Source of the DNA: Flammula alnicola
Lineage: Eukaryota > Basidiomycota > Agaricomycetes > Agaricales > Strophariaceae
Length of the DNA stretch: 64,000 nucleotides
NCBI GenBank assembly: GCA_015499995.1
Contig: JADNRV010000084.1
Span: 1 to 64,000, forward strand
Reading direction: 5' to 3'
The notes under the pieces were generated by a model. The model made no database searches, was not told the DNA's origin, and was given only the letters and a program-made list of their open reading frames with translations. Below are positions 22,103 to 32,501 of the stretch, in pieces (position 1 is the first letter of the stretch; each line of letters starts with the position of its first letter). A program made the translations under genes and the position numbers.

Positions 22103-25100
22103 CTAAACATGCTTCTTTTTGGGCCGTGGTTTCGGACGCTCCTTCTTTTCCTTAACGCTCGGTTTTATCCTCTCACGGTGAATAAATTCGGGTCCTTCCT
22201 GTCGTCATGGTTTTGATGAGACACTGCGAATCGTCTCAGAGTTGAACTGGTGTGTCTTACCTCAAGTTCTGCATCGCTTCCAGGATGATCCCCACGGTTC
22301 AAGTCCTGCATACCTGCGTATGGATCCCAATCTTGATGATCTCCCGCATCTAACCCCCATTGATAATGCCCTGCAACCCCCGCCTCCTCAGAAACTTCAA
22401 ACATCTCTGCCTCAAGACGGTCCAAGCATTCCCGTTCAATGTCGACATCAGTCAACATTGATGGCGTACCGGTGAATTGTACTTCCCAAGCCTTTTCGAG
22501 CAGTTCTTCCCTACCAAGTGCGTTCATCTTCGGATCCTTCTTGAGATGTTCCGCGATGTAAATGGTGAAAGCATGGGCAAGCGGTAAGCGTCCGAGCCAA
22601 AGATGTGCGTCTTTGCTGATACAAATCAGGAGCCAATTCGCAATCTGAGCTCTCTCTACAATAGAAAGAGCGCCAGAATATGGAATTAGGGTCGTTCCAA
22701 TAGGCTTTTTGATGCTTTCAAGCCACGCCTTTGCCGGTATCGTTTCTTTCTTCAGGTCATTCGGTCCACAGGTGAGTAAATTCTTGAGGAGCCGCTTGAA
22801 TGGTGAAAGCACGGTGTCTACCTCCTCTCTGAATGGGATTGTGGACGGATCTGCAAGAATATCCTCCGATGTTTTGATTTCATTGGCATGTTTCCATTGG
22901 CCAAGCTTATAATTCAGGTGAGTTAATCGATTAGAAAGATAAATATGTTCACTTACCCGGATCGCTCTCCTCCCAGGTCTGTCATTCCATAATGAATCAA
23001 CAATATCTGTTGAATTCACGATAGAAAATGCGCCCGGCTTTTGCGGTCCATCATCCATGACGAACTTGTTCTCCCTCCACCATTGGACCCTCCAACCGTC
23101 ATTCACCTTTTGGATCAGGCGTACTGGATACCAAAATTCACCAACTCGAGCGAGTGCGCCCCTACCCGATCTACAAAGCAGGTGAGTCTATATTAATTGA
23201 ATGAACATGTATTTTTCTACCTTAACCGCAATCCCAGCGGTTTATTCAATGCAAGACGTGCTTCCATTTCTCTATAATTTCGTCTAATTAATTCTGGGGC
23301 AGAAGATTAGAATGATTCGAACACGCACTTTCGTTTAGACTTCCTTTTTACTTGGAGATGGTGAGACAAATCGCATGAATCACATACAAAGCGTGCGTCT
23401 TTCGCGAGATTGCTAGCCCTTCCATCACGCTGACATGCAATGTGAGACCATTCGTGGCACTCATCGCATTGGATAGCCTCGCCATGTTCATACCGGTAAA
23501 GACTATTACCATCCCCAATGATTCCACAGCGGCAATTCAACTCGAACTCGGAATCTGGAAGAGAGGGCGAAGGACTCAAAGAGATGTGATGAGGGTTCAG
23601 GTGAGTTCCGGGTGGTCCAGCCTTCACGACGACATTTTCTTCCTCTGACTCGGGATCCAGACAGTCATCAGACATTTCAGTTGGCGCATCTCGAGAGATG
23701 TACTCGAGGGTTTGGGACCTCAATGGGTTCAACAACCAGGTACGCTTCTTGTTCTCCAACTCGATAAAATCATCGTCATGATAAGTCATCGAGAAAAGTG
23801 TGTCGAGGTTATTTGTCGAGAACTGGAAACCAAATTTGCGCGTTAAAGTGGCTGTTTGGAGTTGGAAGAATCGGTCCTGAGCATCTGCTCCGCCACGAAG
23901 CAAGTAAAACACTTGGTAGACAATGAAACCCCGAGGGAGCTTGATCTCCTTCCCAGACATGTGAGTGCCAAAGCTTGCAGGGTCTTCTCGAGTGGGGTAG
24001 CCGTTGTTCTTCATGTCGTCATATGTATAAATAACCATCTTGTCGTCCGAGGCATATCGAGCGATAAAGTGGTTGCCTTCCACGTTGGTTAAAGCTAGGC
24101 CCACGAGGTCATAAACAAGTCCATGAGTGTCGGCAGAAGATTGAGTATCGGGGAATACCGTTGGAGGAAAATCCCATTTCTGGAGCTCAGCGCCCAAATC
24201 GTGGAGTGCGCCGACTTCATCGGCAACTTCAATGGAAAAAAGAAGTGGAAGTGATGTGACAAGATAGCGAATATCTGCGCGTTCACCTGGACAGAGTGGG
24301 ACGGCTTCTTTTGTACGCCAGCAGCACGTTCCAGGCAGTGGCTCCTTGTCCAAGGAAATAAAGTCAGTGAAATACTGAGCAAAACTTCCCTGGAACTGGT
24401 TGTAGTCGCGCTTTCCGAGTTGGTGGATTCTGCGACGGTGGGGAGTGTGAGTAATTTCCACATGAGGTCCACCGATTTTTGATGAACCAGTGCAGAAATG
24501 AATTTCAACAAAGAGGACCTCGAACGCGGAGATAGGATGATAAGATGGGTGAATATCCTCGTGGTTGATTAATTCAGTAAACCAAGACTATATCCAAATA
24601 AGACAATAAGTGATTTTCAGGTAAGTGAATTTAATAGACTCACAAAAAGTGATTCGAATCCGCTAACTGACTGGATAGCCCGTTTTTTCTTCAAAAACTT
24701 GCGTAGATAGTCCCTTTGAGCGCGGAGGACAGCAGATGTCACATTGTCTGCCTCGTCCAAGTCGTACCGCTCAAACAAGCTTGCAAATACCATCCGTATT
24801 TCGGAGCTTTCTGGAAGAGCATCATAAATGCGCCTGAATTCGTCAACTGAACTGCGCATGGCAACATAAAGAAGTTGCAAGGATGTGTCAAGCCAGCAAG
24901 AGTTTTCGTGCCATGGGTAGTTTGGTGGGTCGAGAGTGAGAGATGCCGGTGGACCCATTGCTGAAGTCACAGGAATCTTCTTCGTCAATGGCTCTATGGC
25001 AAGTGCCTTTTTCTTGATCTTCGGTATCTTCTTCTTTGGCGGAGAATCTGCTAAGGTGAGCTGCTTTCTCTTCGTCTTGGGCATCAAGAGTTCCTTAACC

Positions 25101-27357
25101 GTATCCGGTGGACGTCCATCATTTTTTTTGCGCTTATTGTCAGCGGGATTTCCAGCGCGAGTAGGTTTTGTTCGTCCAAGCTCTGCTTTGACCACCTTCC
25201 ATCGCTCTGCCTGTCCGTAGTGGGTAAGTGCTCCTTCTATGAGTTTATGGGTGTCAGTTTTTATATATTACAATGACTGAAAACTCACTAGCTGCCGCAT
25301 CATAAATACGCTCATAATATATGGCAACAGCATGTAGAGAGTACATTCCCTCGAGGAATTCATGGTCACGTCCACAGGCGCTGTACAGCTTCCAATGCAT
25401 CGCTTCCTCGGGGTTGTTATCGAGTGGTAAAGATTTCCATAGCTCAATATCCATTTTTCTCTCCGACTCGAAGAGCATGGATGCATGGACCGGGCGCACC
25501 CACCATTCCATCCAGGTAGCGAGCTTTGGGAAATCCCGAACAAGGAGCGCAGACTGTGAAATAAATTCCTCCGAGTTCGGAAGATCCAAGAGAGCGAGCG
25601 CGCGTGAGGTAAAGGCATGTGCCATCCCAGGTGGCACAGCACCAGAAATACGGCTGACCCGGGTAACACCAGCACGGTAATGTTCGCGACAACCTTTCAA
25701 GAGGCGCTCTGCAGCGACTTGGAGTTCCTGCCGATTTCGAGTATTTTCCGGCCGAGCCATCCAGAAAGTTATGAAGCCATGGGTAAATCCAGCACGCTCA
25801 GCTTCACTGAAGTCCATCATCTGGAAAAATATTGATATAATGAGTGCCAGAAATATGAGCGAATAGATAGTGGAAGACGTACACCCGCAAATAAGGCATC
25901 AACTACAATAATTTTCCGTGACTCGGCCTCATAAGCGATGCTCGTGAAAACAGCAAGGAAGTGGTGTTCAAAGTGCGCTGCGCTTGCACCGTTTGAATAG
26001 GATAGGACACCAGGAACCCAGCAGAAGAGATAAGGACAATAAATTGATGAAACCACAAGCAGGGAATTGCGTTCCTTCCACCAGCCATGAGCAGCATCGT
26101 TTACCATTCCATTAACTGGCTCTTCTAAACGCTGATCCTTGACAAGCTGAGACCGCATGAAATTTGTCTGAACGCAGATCACCGTCTGCTCGCCGAGGTT
26201 CGAGTGGATAACGAAGTTTGGACGCTCCGCCGCGAACTTGGAAAATGAAGCGATTAATGCATCAGCTCCCTGGACGTGACCCTTCTTGATTTTCGAACGT
26301 TCTTTGCCGACGCGATGAGCATTCAAGAGAACGTCTGAGATATCCGCAACGGACTCGCCAGGTCCTTCGAGTCCTGGAACGCCAACGATTAATTGAAGAG
26401 GCCCCGAGTTTGGATTCGCTTTGACGAGTTCTTCAAATTTTCTCTGTTCATGTGGGAGGAGGTGGAGGATGTGCGTGGGTCGACGATGAGTATGAAAACC
26501 CCCGTTTGAATAATGAATCCCATCGGACCATCGCCATAAATATGAAATTACGTCGCATCGTCGGTGTACGAGCACAGCGCCACATCGACAAGTCCCATTG
26601 ACCTGATTGTTGATGCCTCTAGCCGTCGTATGAGGTCGAGTAATGACATTGCAAGTTGGGTTATCGCATTCGATGATGCCTAAGCACCGTCTTGATGCTT
26701 TCTTCCCCCTCTGCCATGTTTCTGCATGCTCATCTCCTTTCCGATCACCTCCATTGATACGAACTGCCCAATGAACCCGGAGATTGGCGGTTGCTTCGAT
26801 TTCCTCTGGTGAGAAGTCTTGCTCAAAATGTCCATTCGGCCAACCATCCCATTCGCCAGCGTTGATAAGATTTGCCTTCGGAACATCTTGCTTAGGTGGA
26901 GCAGGTATAGCAGACAACGTAGATTGCGCATGAGTGGCCTGTACATAGTTTCCGTCTGGCATAAGCTTGTAATAGACTTCTTCTTTCGGTAACAGCACAG
27001 AAGCGTGGATTTTTCTCGTTCCGTGTTCAACTCGAAGTCCTGTTGCTTCATTCACATTAACATTGATTATATTAGATAAATGTATTAACAAAAACCTCAC
27101 CAGTAGCCTGAGTGATTGCTGCGCTTTTCTCCTCTCGATTAACATGCTCGATGTACCTCAATAGACGCCCTGACAGTGTGACTGAGAAAATTGATATTGA
27201 AGAAGTAATTTTATGACTCACCATCGGAGCTATAGACCGGTATTAATTCCTCCATGCCTTTTACAGCTAAATCGGCCTTCTGTGCAAGCTGGGTTTGTGT
27301 TTCATCCGGTTCCGGCGGTGCAAAATAGCGGAATACATATTTGAGAAACTCCTGCAT
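22103..27357 (-). CDS. MULE transposase: GCM zinc finger + DDE + UCH-like protease + PHD finger
   Basis: This multi-domain transposase is read through about ten small in-frame introns. Start: ATG 27357 (MQEFLKYVFRYFAPPEPDET); a 5' extension to about 27533 is possible. In order: a GCM/WRKY-type zinc finger (about 26700-26450; CLGIIECDNPTCNV, TCRCGAVLVHRRC, GGFHTHRRP). Then a DDE core (VNDAAHGWW with the first Asp near 26100, MMDFSEAERAGF with the second near 25812, DNNPEEAMHW with the Glu near 25420). Next a basic linker with AT-hook-like NDGRPPD and a cysteine-protease domain of ubiquitin-hydrolase type (Cys in PWHENSCWLDTSLQLL near 24900, His in EGNHFIARY near 24065). Then a PHD-like finger (CRCGIIGDG, IQCDECHEWSHIAC, FVCDSC near 23500-23360). 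After the GTGCGT intron comes a PWWP/Tudor-like segment (VGEFWYPVRLI, GWRVQWWR), a long C-terminal region and a basic tail RPKPRPKKKHV with a stop at 22103. No frameshift was seen. Confidence 0.85.
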
Positions 27358-27594
27358 AATAAAATTCAGTTGTGACACTGATTTAATAATGAAGGCACTG
27401 ACCATCGCTGAATATTGTGCTATTTAGAAGGAGGACGAAGGCAAGATGATTCACATTTGAAAATTTGCGACTCTTGACTATCCCTCGATCGCTTTCCAAA
27501 CGGAACCTAACTCTAAGTTGCGGCGTCCACAACAACATTCTGCATTGAAATCCGTAATATTTGTCTATTTGCTGTATTTGCATGCATCAGCGTG

Positions 27595-27820
27595 CATCAG
27601 CATGCCAGTGCGTGATGCTAGCGTGCCAATGCGTGCATTAGCGTGCAATAGCGTGCAGGCGCGTGAGTCTAGCGTGCAGGAGCGTGAGTCTAGCGTGCCA
27701 TTAGCGTGCATGTGCATGTCGGTGCGTGCCGTAGCGTGCCGTAGCGTGCCGTAGCGTGAGCATTAGCGTGATGATGCGTGCATGGTGCTGGGTCATGCGT
27801 GACATTAGCGTGCACCTCAA
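27595..27820. repeat. right subterminal TAGCGTGC repeats of the MULE
   Basis: More than ten imperfect copies of TAGCGTGC with spacers of a few bases (CATTAGCGTGCA, GAGTCTAGCGTGCAGGAG, CCGTAGCGTGCCGTAGCGTG). A second short cluster of GCGTGCC/GGCACGC words lies at 28262-28360 next to the right terminus. Confidence 0.75.
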
Positions 27821-28377
27821 TTTTAGTCGCAATACTATCCCGAAATGAATGAGACTGGTATCGAGAGCTTCCAGAGAGTAAAGATAACTCGTTATAAGTA
27901 CAGACAGCCTTATTTCATTGAGAGTTGGGCAACTTAGAAAATATGTGTTTTCATAGCATTCTGGTCAATTGATCTAATAAAAATAATTTTCTGGTACTCT
28001 TAGTAACTAACATGATCACTACATAGTGTTTTCAGAGGCATTCATCTTCCCGTACCCTTTGTGCGCCGTCTGTTGAAGCACAGAACATGCAGTAAGCGGA
28101 GTTTGAACTCAACTAGGGTGTGCGGGGAAAATGCCGGTTACAGAATTTGGTCGAATCAATACCTGCCGAGCACAATATATGCTGATCACATATCGAAAAC
28201 CCAAATCAGGAGTATTCAACTTCATAAACTCTCTTCTACTGAAATATTTTACAGGAGAACATAGGGCGGTTGCGTGCCATAGACTCCCAAGTGCGTGCCA
28301 TTTGCGTGAAAAGCGTGCACATTGGCACGCTAATGGCACGCTAGTGGCACGCATGCCACGGCAATTTCTCGTTGCCC

Positions 28378-28386
28378 TTTACAATG
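28378..28386. repeat. right 9-bp target-site duplication TTTACAATG
   Basis: Identical to 21529-21537; it follows the right transposon end at 28377. Confidence 0.9.
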
Positions 28387-28418
28387 AACTTCTTGCTAGA
28401 TTCCTGATCATCGTCTAG

Positions 28419-28499
28419 AAGATGGTCGACCTGGAAATTCCTCGGAATCCGACGACAATTCTGCTTCCGCCGACACTTCCTCGAATTTCGAGGAAATAA
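28419..28499 (+). CDS. displaced last exon of the MFS transporter gene (candidate)
   Basis: Removing the transposon restores an ordinary intron of about 75 bases: GTGAGT donor at 21494, TACTAAG branch site at 21521, acceptor CGTCTAG ending at 28418. A phase-0 join gives 26 more residues, KMVDLEIPRNPTT onwards, with a stop at 28497-28499. A different frame of the same stretch (from about 28421 to a TGA at 28549-28551) looks more protein-like (acidic, serine-rich, SESDDNSASADTSSNFEE), but its phase does not fit the donor. So an exon here is likely, and its exact frame is open. Confidence 0.5.
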   Translation, partial: KMVDLEIPRNPTTILLPPTLPRISRK

Positions 28500-28685
28500 G
28501 GGACGACGAAGGCAAAATTGTCCGCCCTCGCCATCGCTTGGCCTCTGCCTGATAAGAGTATGGTGGCAATCTGGCCCTCGAGTTTGATGCTTGCATTATC
28601 TCTATGCATAAATCGCGGCGCATCTCATTTTGAATTAGAACAATGCAACTATGTGCTTGAAGAAATTTTTATACGTTTGGCATCC

Positions 28686-28717
<32 letters not shown>

Positions 28718-28763
28718 CAAACTGAAAAGCAAGGAGACGAAGTGACTACAGGTCATCCCAGCT
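28500..28763. other. 3' region of the MFS gene with an A-rich tract
   Basis: It includes an A-rich run at 28686-28720 (A about 20, G, A about 12). The tract lies between the 3' ends of two convergent genes; it may be slippage or a retrotransposed poly(A) remnant. No gene is recognised. Confidence 0.5.
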
Positions 28764-29792
28764 TTATCCAAACAAAAAGTTCCCGACGACCAACTCCGCT
28801 TCTCCCATGTGTGTTCCTTCCGCGTCCACACATTCGCCCTTTCGAAATGCAGAGACCAAGTCCATATCACAGAATGATCGACCTAGAACGCTCGCTAGCC
28901 AAATAGCTCCCTTCAATAAGAGCATGACGGACGCCGTTCCAACCAGGATAGCAAGGATAACAACAACCTTCAGGTCCGTGCCAAATTTCTGCTCGAGCGA
29001 AGGATAAGCTCGAGGCAGAAAGACTCCCAACCCTAGAGCATAGATAAAGAGCAAAAGCGGAGCCAAGTTGTGAAAAATAGCCGCCTGGGATAACGCCTGC
29101 TCGTCGCGGACTCGTCTTGCTGCTCGTTGAAGGATTCTTGTGATGTGAAGGAAGCCGCCCGTCCCCGTCTCGGGACCCGCAACCGCTGCCACGGTTCTCT
29201 GAGCAACACTTGTCTCGATCTTGCCTTGTTCTTGAGATCTGGTGGTGTATTCTGGATGCGCCTTAGTACTATCCAACGCCGCCTCAACAGCCGTAGGTAC
29301 GACGATATCGACAACAGCCTCAGAGTCGTGGGATTCCTCATGAGCGATGAGGGGAGTTTTAGGTGAAAGTTCCTCCGTTTCCAGTGACGTTCTGTTCAGG
29401 CGCAAGGCCTCAGGTGACTCTGGCTTAAGAATAAAATCGACATCGAAGCCTTCCGTAGCGGCGACCGGACTGAGACTTCGGGGCCTGCGGTATTCGAGAG
29501 TGTACTGTCTGCGATGTGGGATGGTTTCCGACTGTGTTGGCCGGGGAGAAAAGAGCGACAAGAGAGGGGTCCTCGAGGTAACTCTTCCGATCTGGTCTCC
29601 GAGCCCACGAAGTACGGGAGCCGTTGTTTGACTACGACTGGATCGAAAAGACAGAAAGGATCTCGATTTAGAACGGATGCTGAAGAACTTGGGTGTCTTC
29701 TCTGTGTCGTTCTGTTGCCTTTCAGATGTAGCACCAGTCGAGGATAGGGAGGACGATTTCAGATGGAAGCTGTCGAACTTGAACTTGGTCAT
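28764..29792 (-). CDS. two-helix membrane protein of unknown function
   Basis: An intronless frame of about 342 residues from ATG 29792. The first two thirds are hydrophilic and rich in Ser/Thr/Arg/Pro (KSRSFLSFRSSRSQ, PRPTQSETIPHRRQYTLEYR). Near the C-terminus are two predicted transmembrane helices (FHNLAPLLLFIYALGLGVFL and VVVILAILVGTASVMLLLKG) joined by a short loop with basic and acidic residues, followed by a mostly hydrophilic tail. There is no signal peptide, so the long N-terminus is probably cytosolic. I do not recognise a family. Confidence 0.7.
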   Translation of the reverse strand: MTKFKFDSFHLKSSSLSSTGATSERQQNDTEKTPKFFSIRSKSRSFLSFRSSRSQTTAPVLRGLGDQIGRVTSRTPLLSLFSPRPTQSETIPHRRQYTLEYRRPRSLSPVAATEGFDVDFILKPESPEALRLNRTSLETEELSPKTPLIAHEESHDSEAVVDIVVPTAVEAALDSTKAHPEYTTRSQEQGKIETSVAQRTVAAVAGPETGTGGFLHITRILQRAARRVRDEQALSQAAIFHNLAPLLLFIYALGLGVFLPRAYPSLEQKFGTDLKVVVILAILVGTASVMLLLKGAIWLASVLGRSFCDMDLVSAFRKGECVDAEGTHMGEAELVVGNFLFG

Positions 29793-30121
29793 TACGAACA
29801 CCTGATGGGGTGGCTAACCGTCAAAATTCCTCCTGACCGATATATAATTGGAGTTTCTCCTGTGGCTAACACTGGTTCAGGCTGCCGGCCTACGATGACT
29901 CGGACTATGCACTGTTGTCAGGGGTTGAACCTTTTTCAATTTCGTCTCGTCCCAAAGTCTACGTACGGCACATGAACCCTCCTGCAAATCCTAATACCGT
30001 GAGTCGAATAAATTCATAAACGAGAACGAAAGAGAAACATATCTGTCGTATAATCCGGAGATCATGCATTACTCTTGCCGATCTACTATTCCTCGATGTT
30101 GGAAGACTTTACCGACCATAC
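29793..30121. other. short intergenic region
   Basis: About 330 bases between the F-box gene 3' end and the membrane-protein start on the same strand. No gene is recognised. Confidence 0.5.
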
Positions 30122-31751
30122 TTAAGCCCTGGCTACATTGATCTCTACCCCTTTTCCATTCCATGCGCGAGTAGCTTCTACCACATCCTTTCCGAGTACC
30201 CTCTTAATGGAAATATCTGCGTACGCGAGACGAGTCGTAAGACTGCCGTTCCTTTGTCCGTCTTCTGGAGACTTTAACCTGGAGCGCAAGAAACGCAATA
30301 GGTCCTCGTCTTCAAAGTCCGAGCACCTCGTAAATTTGATGCTTTCCATTTGAGGACAAATAACCGGGTCGGTGTCGGTCTCGCCGTTTCCACCTTGAGG
30401 GACAGTGAGGGAATGAAGCAGCTGGGATGTCACCAAAGGGCGGTTAAGGAACTTCCACGAATCGTCAATCTGAAGTTCTTTCAGCAATGAATTGTGGGCC
30501 AAGAAATCAACAAGGACGTGGGACTCGAGGGAATGGGTTTCGAGTTCAAGCGAGAGGAGCTCTAGCGACCCCACCCCGCTTCGTTGCGTCAAATCCTTGA
30601 TCTCTTGGAACAGCCTTTGTGCTGTCTCGCCAATGCACCGGCCGCCTAGCCACAGAGATTTGAGACTGGGCAATACCAATCTCTCGAGTAACAACTCTCT
30701 TCCAGTGGGATGTTCCAGATTAGCGTATTCAGCTCGGGTAGAACCACTTCAGGGTAATGAGGCACGGGAACGTTCATGGTCACTCCATAACCGCTAAGAC
30801 TGAGCACTCTCAGTTGCGGACACGAGGCCAAAAAGAGAAGGGTCGAACACGTTTCGGAGGGACTCTGTTGGATGTTCAACTCGTGGAGATGGGAGGAAAA
30901 TGAGGTACTGAAAGGTGGGAGTGGAAGGGAGGACGTGCAGAGACGGCGCAGGGAAGGGCCAATGTTGCATAGATGAAACCTGTCGAATTCCATCAACGAA
31001 CCGGAAGTTTCTGGGCTGCTTATCCAGGAGCATACGCCTGTTCGTACGTCCTAACCGATCTGAGGATGGGTACATCTTCCGGCCACAAACGAACCAATTC
31101 GGAAAGCGCCTTGAAGGGTGTTTGGAGATGAAGCGTCTCCCACTGATAGGAGAATGGAAGGAAGGCACGTATAAGGGATCGGGACCCTTCCACATCGTCT
31201 TTGGCGATAATGCATATCTTTAAAGGTAACGTTGCGGAGCGAGCCAATCGGCTCTTAATTAAATGACCAATATTTCGAAGCTTTCGCGTGCCGTCGATAT
31301 CGGTGTTCGTGCGGGGCACTTTGACGGAGAGTATATTCCAAAGTTCAGGCATGCCAAACGCGACGTCTCTCCAGCGCCAGCATACCTGAGAGAGAGTTGA
31401 TGGCATACTGGGGAGCAAGGATGCCCTGGACGAGGATGATGGTGGGCAAACACGGCCCCAGATTGGACCGAAGATCTCTTCAAGAACGGGAACTTGCTCC
31501 GATGACAGTGAGAATATGAAAATTCGCTGCCATATTTCAGTGGGAATGCGGTCCAAAACTCGAGGCGAATATGAGGAAAATTGGAAGGGTTGAGAGTCAA
31601 ATGGTGGTCGTGTTAGGTTTTGGTAGGTTTGCGTCTCTGTGAGGGGTAAATCCGGGGATCGTTCCAGGTTTTTTCCATCGAGGGAGACAGCCCGACATTG
31701 GACTAAAATACTTTTGGGGCATGGCAGCATAGCTGGGGGTACGACAGGCAT
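30122..31751 (-). CDS. F-box / leucine-rich protein
   Basis: F-box proteins select substrates for SCF ubiquitin ligases. From ATG 31751 (MPVVPPAMLPCPKS) a proline-rich lead precedes the F-box: RIPTEIWQRIFIFSLSSEQ, then LSQVCWRWRDVAFGMPELW (about 31560-31330). The rest is irregular leucine-rich sequence (LRVLSLSGYGV, LLLERLVLPSLKSLWLGG, ESIKFTRCSDFEDEDL), ending GVEINVARA with a stop at 30122. One intron (GTGGTTCTAC donor to an acceptor ending GAGAG, about 30755-30700) joins HYPE to LLLERL in phase. Another frame change near 31020 (after RSVRTYEQ) is not clearly explained by an intron; the only phase-matching candidate is about 32 bases. That point could be a tiny intron or a frameshift. Confidence 0.7.
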
Positions 31752-32501
31752 GGTTTGAAGATCTGGAAGATGGAAGTTATTAGTCAATTCTTCAAAGTAA
31801 AGCCCAGTGTACACGTTACCAAAATCACCACAATCCCTAGATTTCCAGGAATAAACAGGGCTTTATTAGTGCATGTGCGCGAGGATGGAGTTGATAGGAA
31901 GAGCCGAGTCGTCTTGTAACGGATGGTTTTTTGTCTTTTCAACTTTTTGGGCCCTGCCGTAAATCCTTGAGTTTCAGGGACATTGATCTCTATGACTCCG
32001 TTTCGGCGGTTTGCAACTCGCGTGAGGACAAAGTAAGAAATACTCGCGACGTGGCTCCCGATGATGATTTTGCAGAAGACCGCGCGATCCGGGGACCATT
32101 TCTCGTTTGCAGAGCAGGCTTCAACGTACTTATAAGTACGAGGTGACGGGCGCGTTGGACAGTCATTTATAAGTGGCGAGCCTTTGACCTGTGGCCAAAC
32201 TTTATTCTGTGTTTTCTATGAGAGCAGAGAGAGTAAGAGACTGTTTGTCTCCCAGCCAATCAGAAGCCAAAGGTTGGTCCCGTGATAGATTATCTAATAA
32301 TTTATTGCCTTTTAAACAGAGCCAAATAAATGGCCATCAAAAATCAATATTATGGTACGTACGGTCCAGGCTGAGTCCTCCTCTACAAAGATCTACCAGT
32401 CTCTGCATTGAGGCTTTCCAGTGGGTATGAATTGAAGGCAAACGGTGCGAAATTTACTATCTTTTGCTGAAGAAACCATTCAATTAACCCATTTTACTTA
32501 G
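31752..32501. other. divergent promoter region between the F-box gene and SUV3
   Basis: The two genes are transcribed away from each other, so both promoters should be here. Short frames have no domain. Confidence 0.5.

Larger units (their letters stand above)
21538..28377. mobile_element. complete MULE-type DNA transposon, 6840 bp
   Basis: The left end GGGCACAAGAAAATTGCC (then GTGGCA) is mirrored by the right end, whose complement reads GGGCAACGAGAAATTGCC (then GTGGCA). The element is flanked by a perfect 9-bp direct repeat TTTACAATG; 9-bp duplications are typical of Mutator-like elements. GTGC-rich tandem repeats lie just inside both ends (21545-21740 and 27595-27820, 28262-28360). One long minus-strand transposase gene fills the interior. 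Nothing in the ends or gene looks broken, so it may be young. It lies in an intron of the MFS transporter gene, in opposite orientation to that gene. Confidence 0.9.

Noticed and set aside
22103..27357. Considered as a KDZ (CxC) or Plavaka-type transposase
   Set aside because: The GCM-type zinc finger, the 9-bp target duplication and the DNNPEEAMHW-type third catalytic motif fit a MULE better; no CxC or SWIM-like N-terminal finger of KDZ type was seen.
28686..28720. A-rich run considered as the tail of a retrotransposed copy
   Set aside because: No target-site duplication or reverse-transcriptase or SINE-like body is visible beside it; simple slippage is enough.
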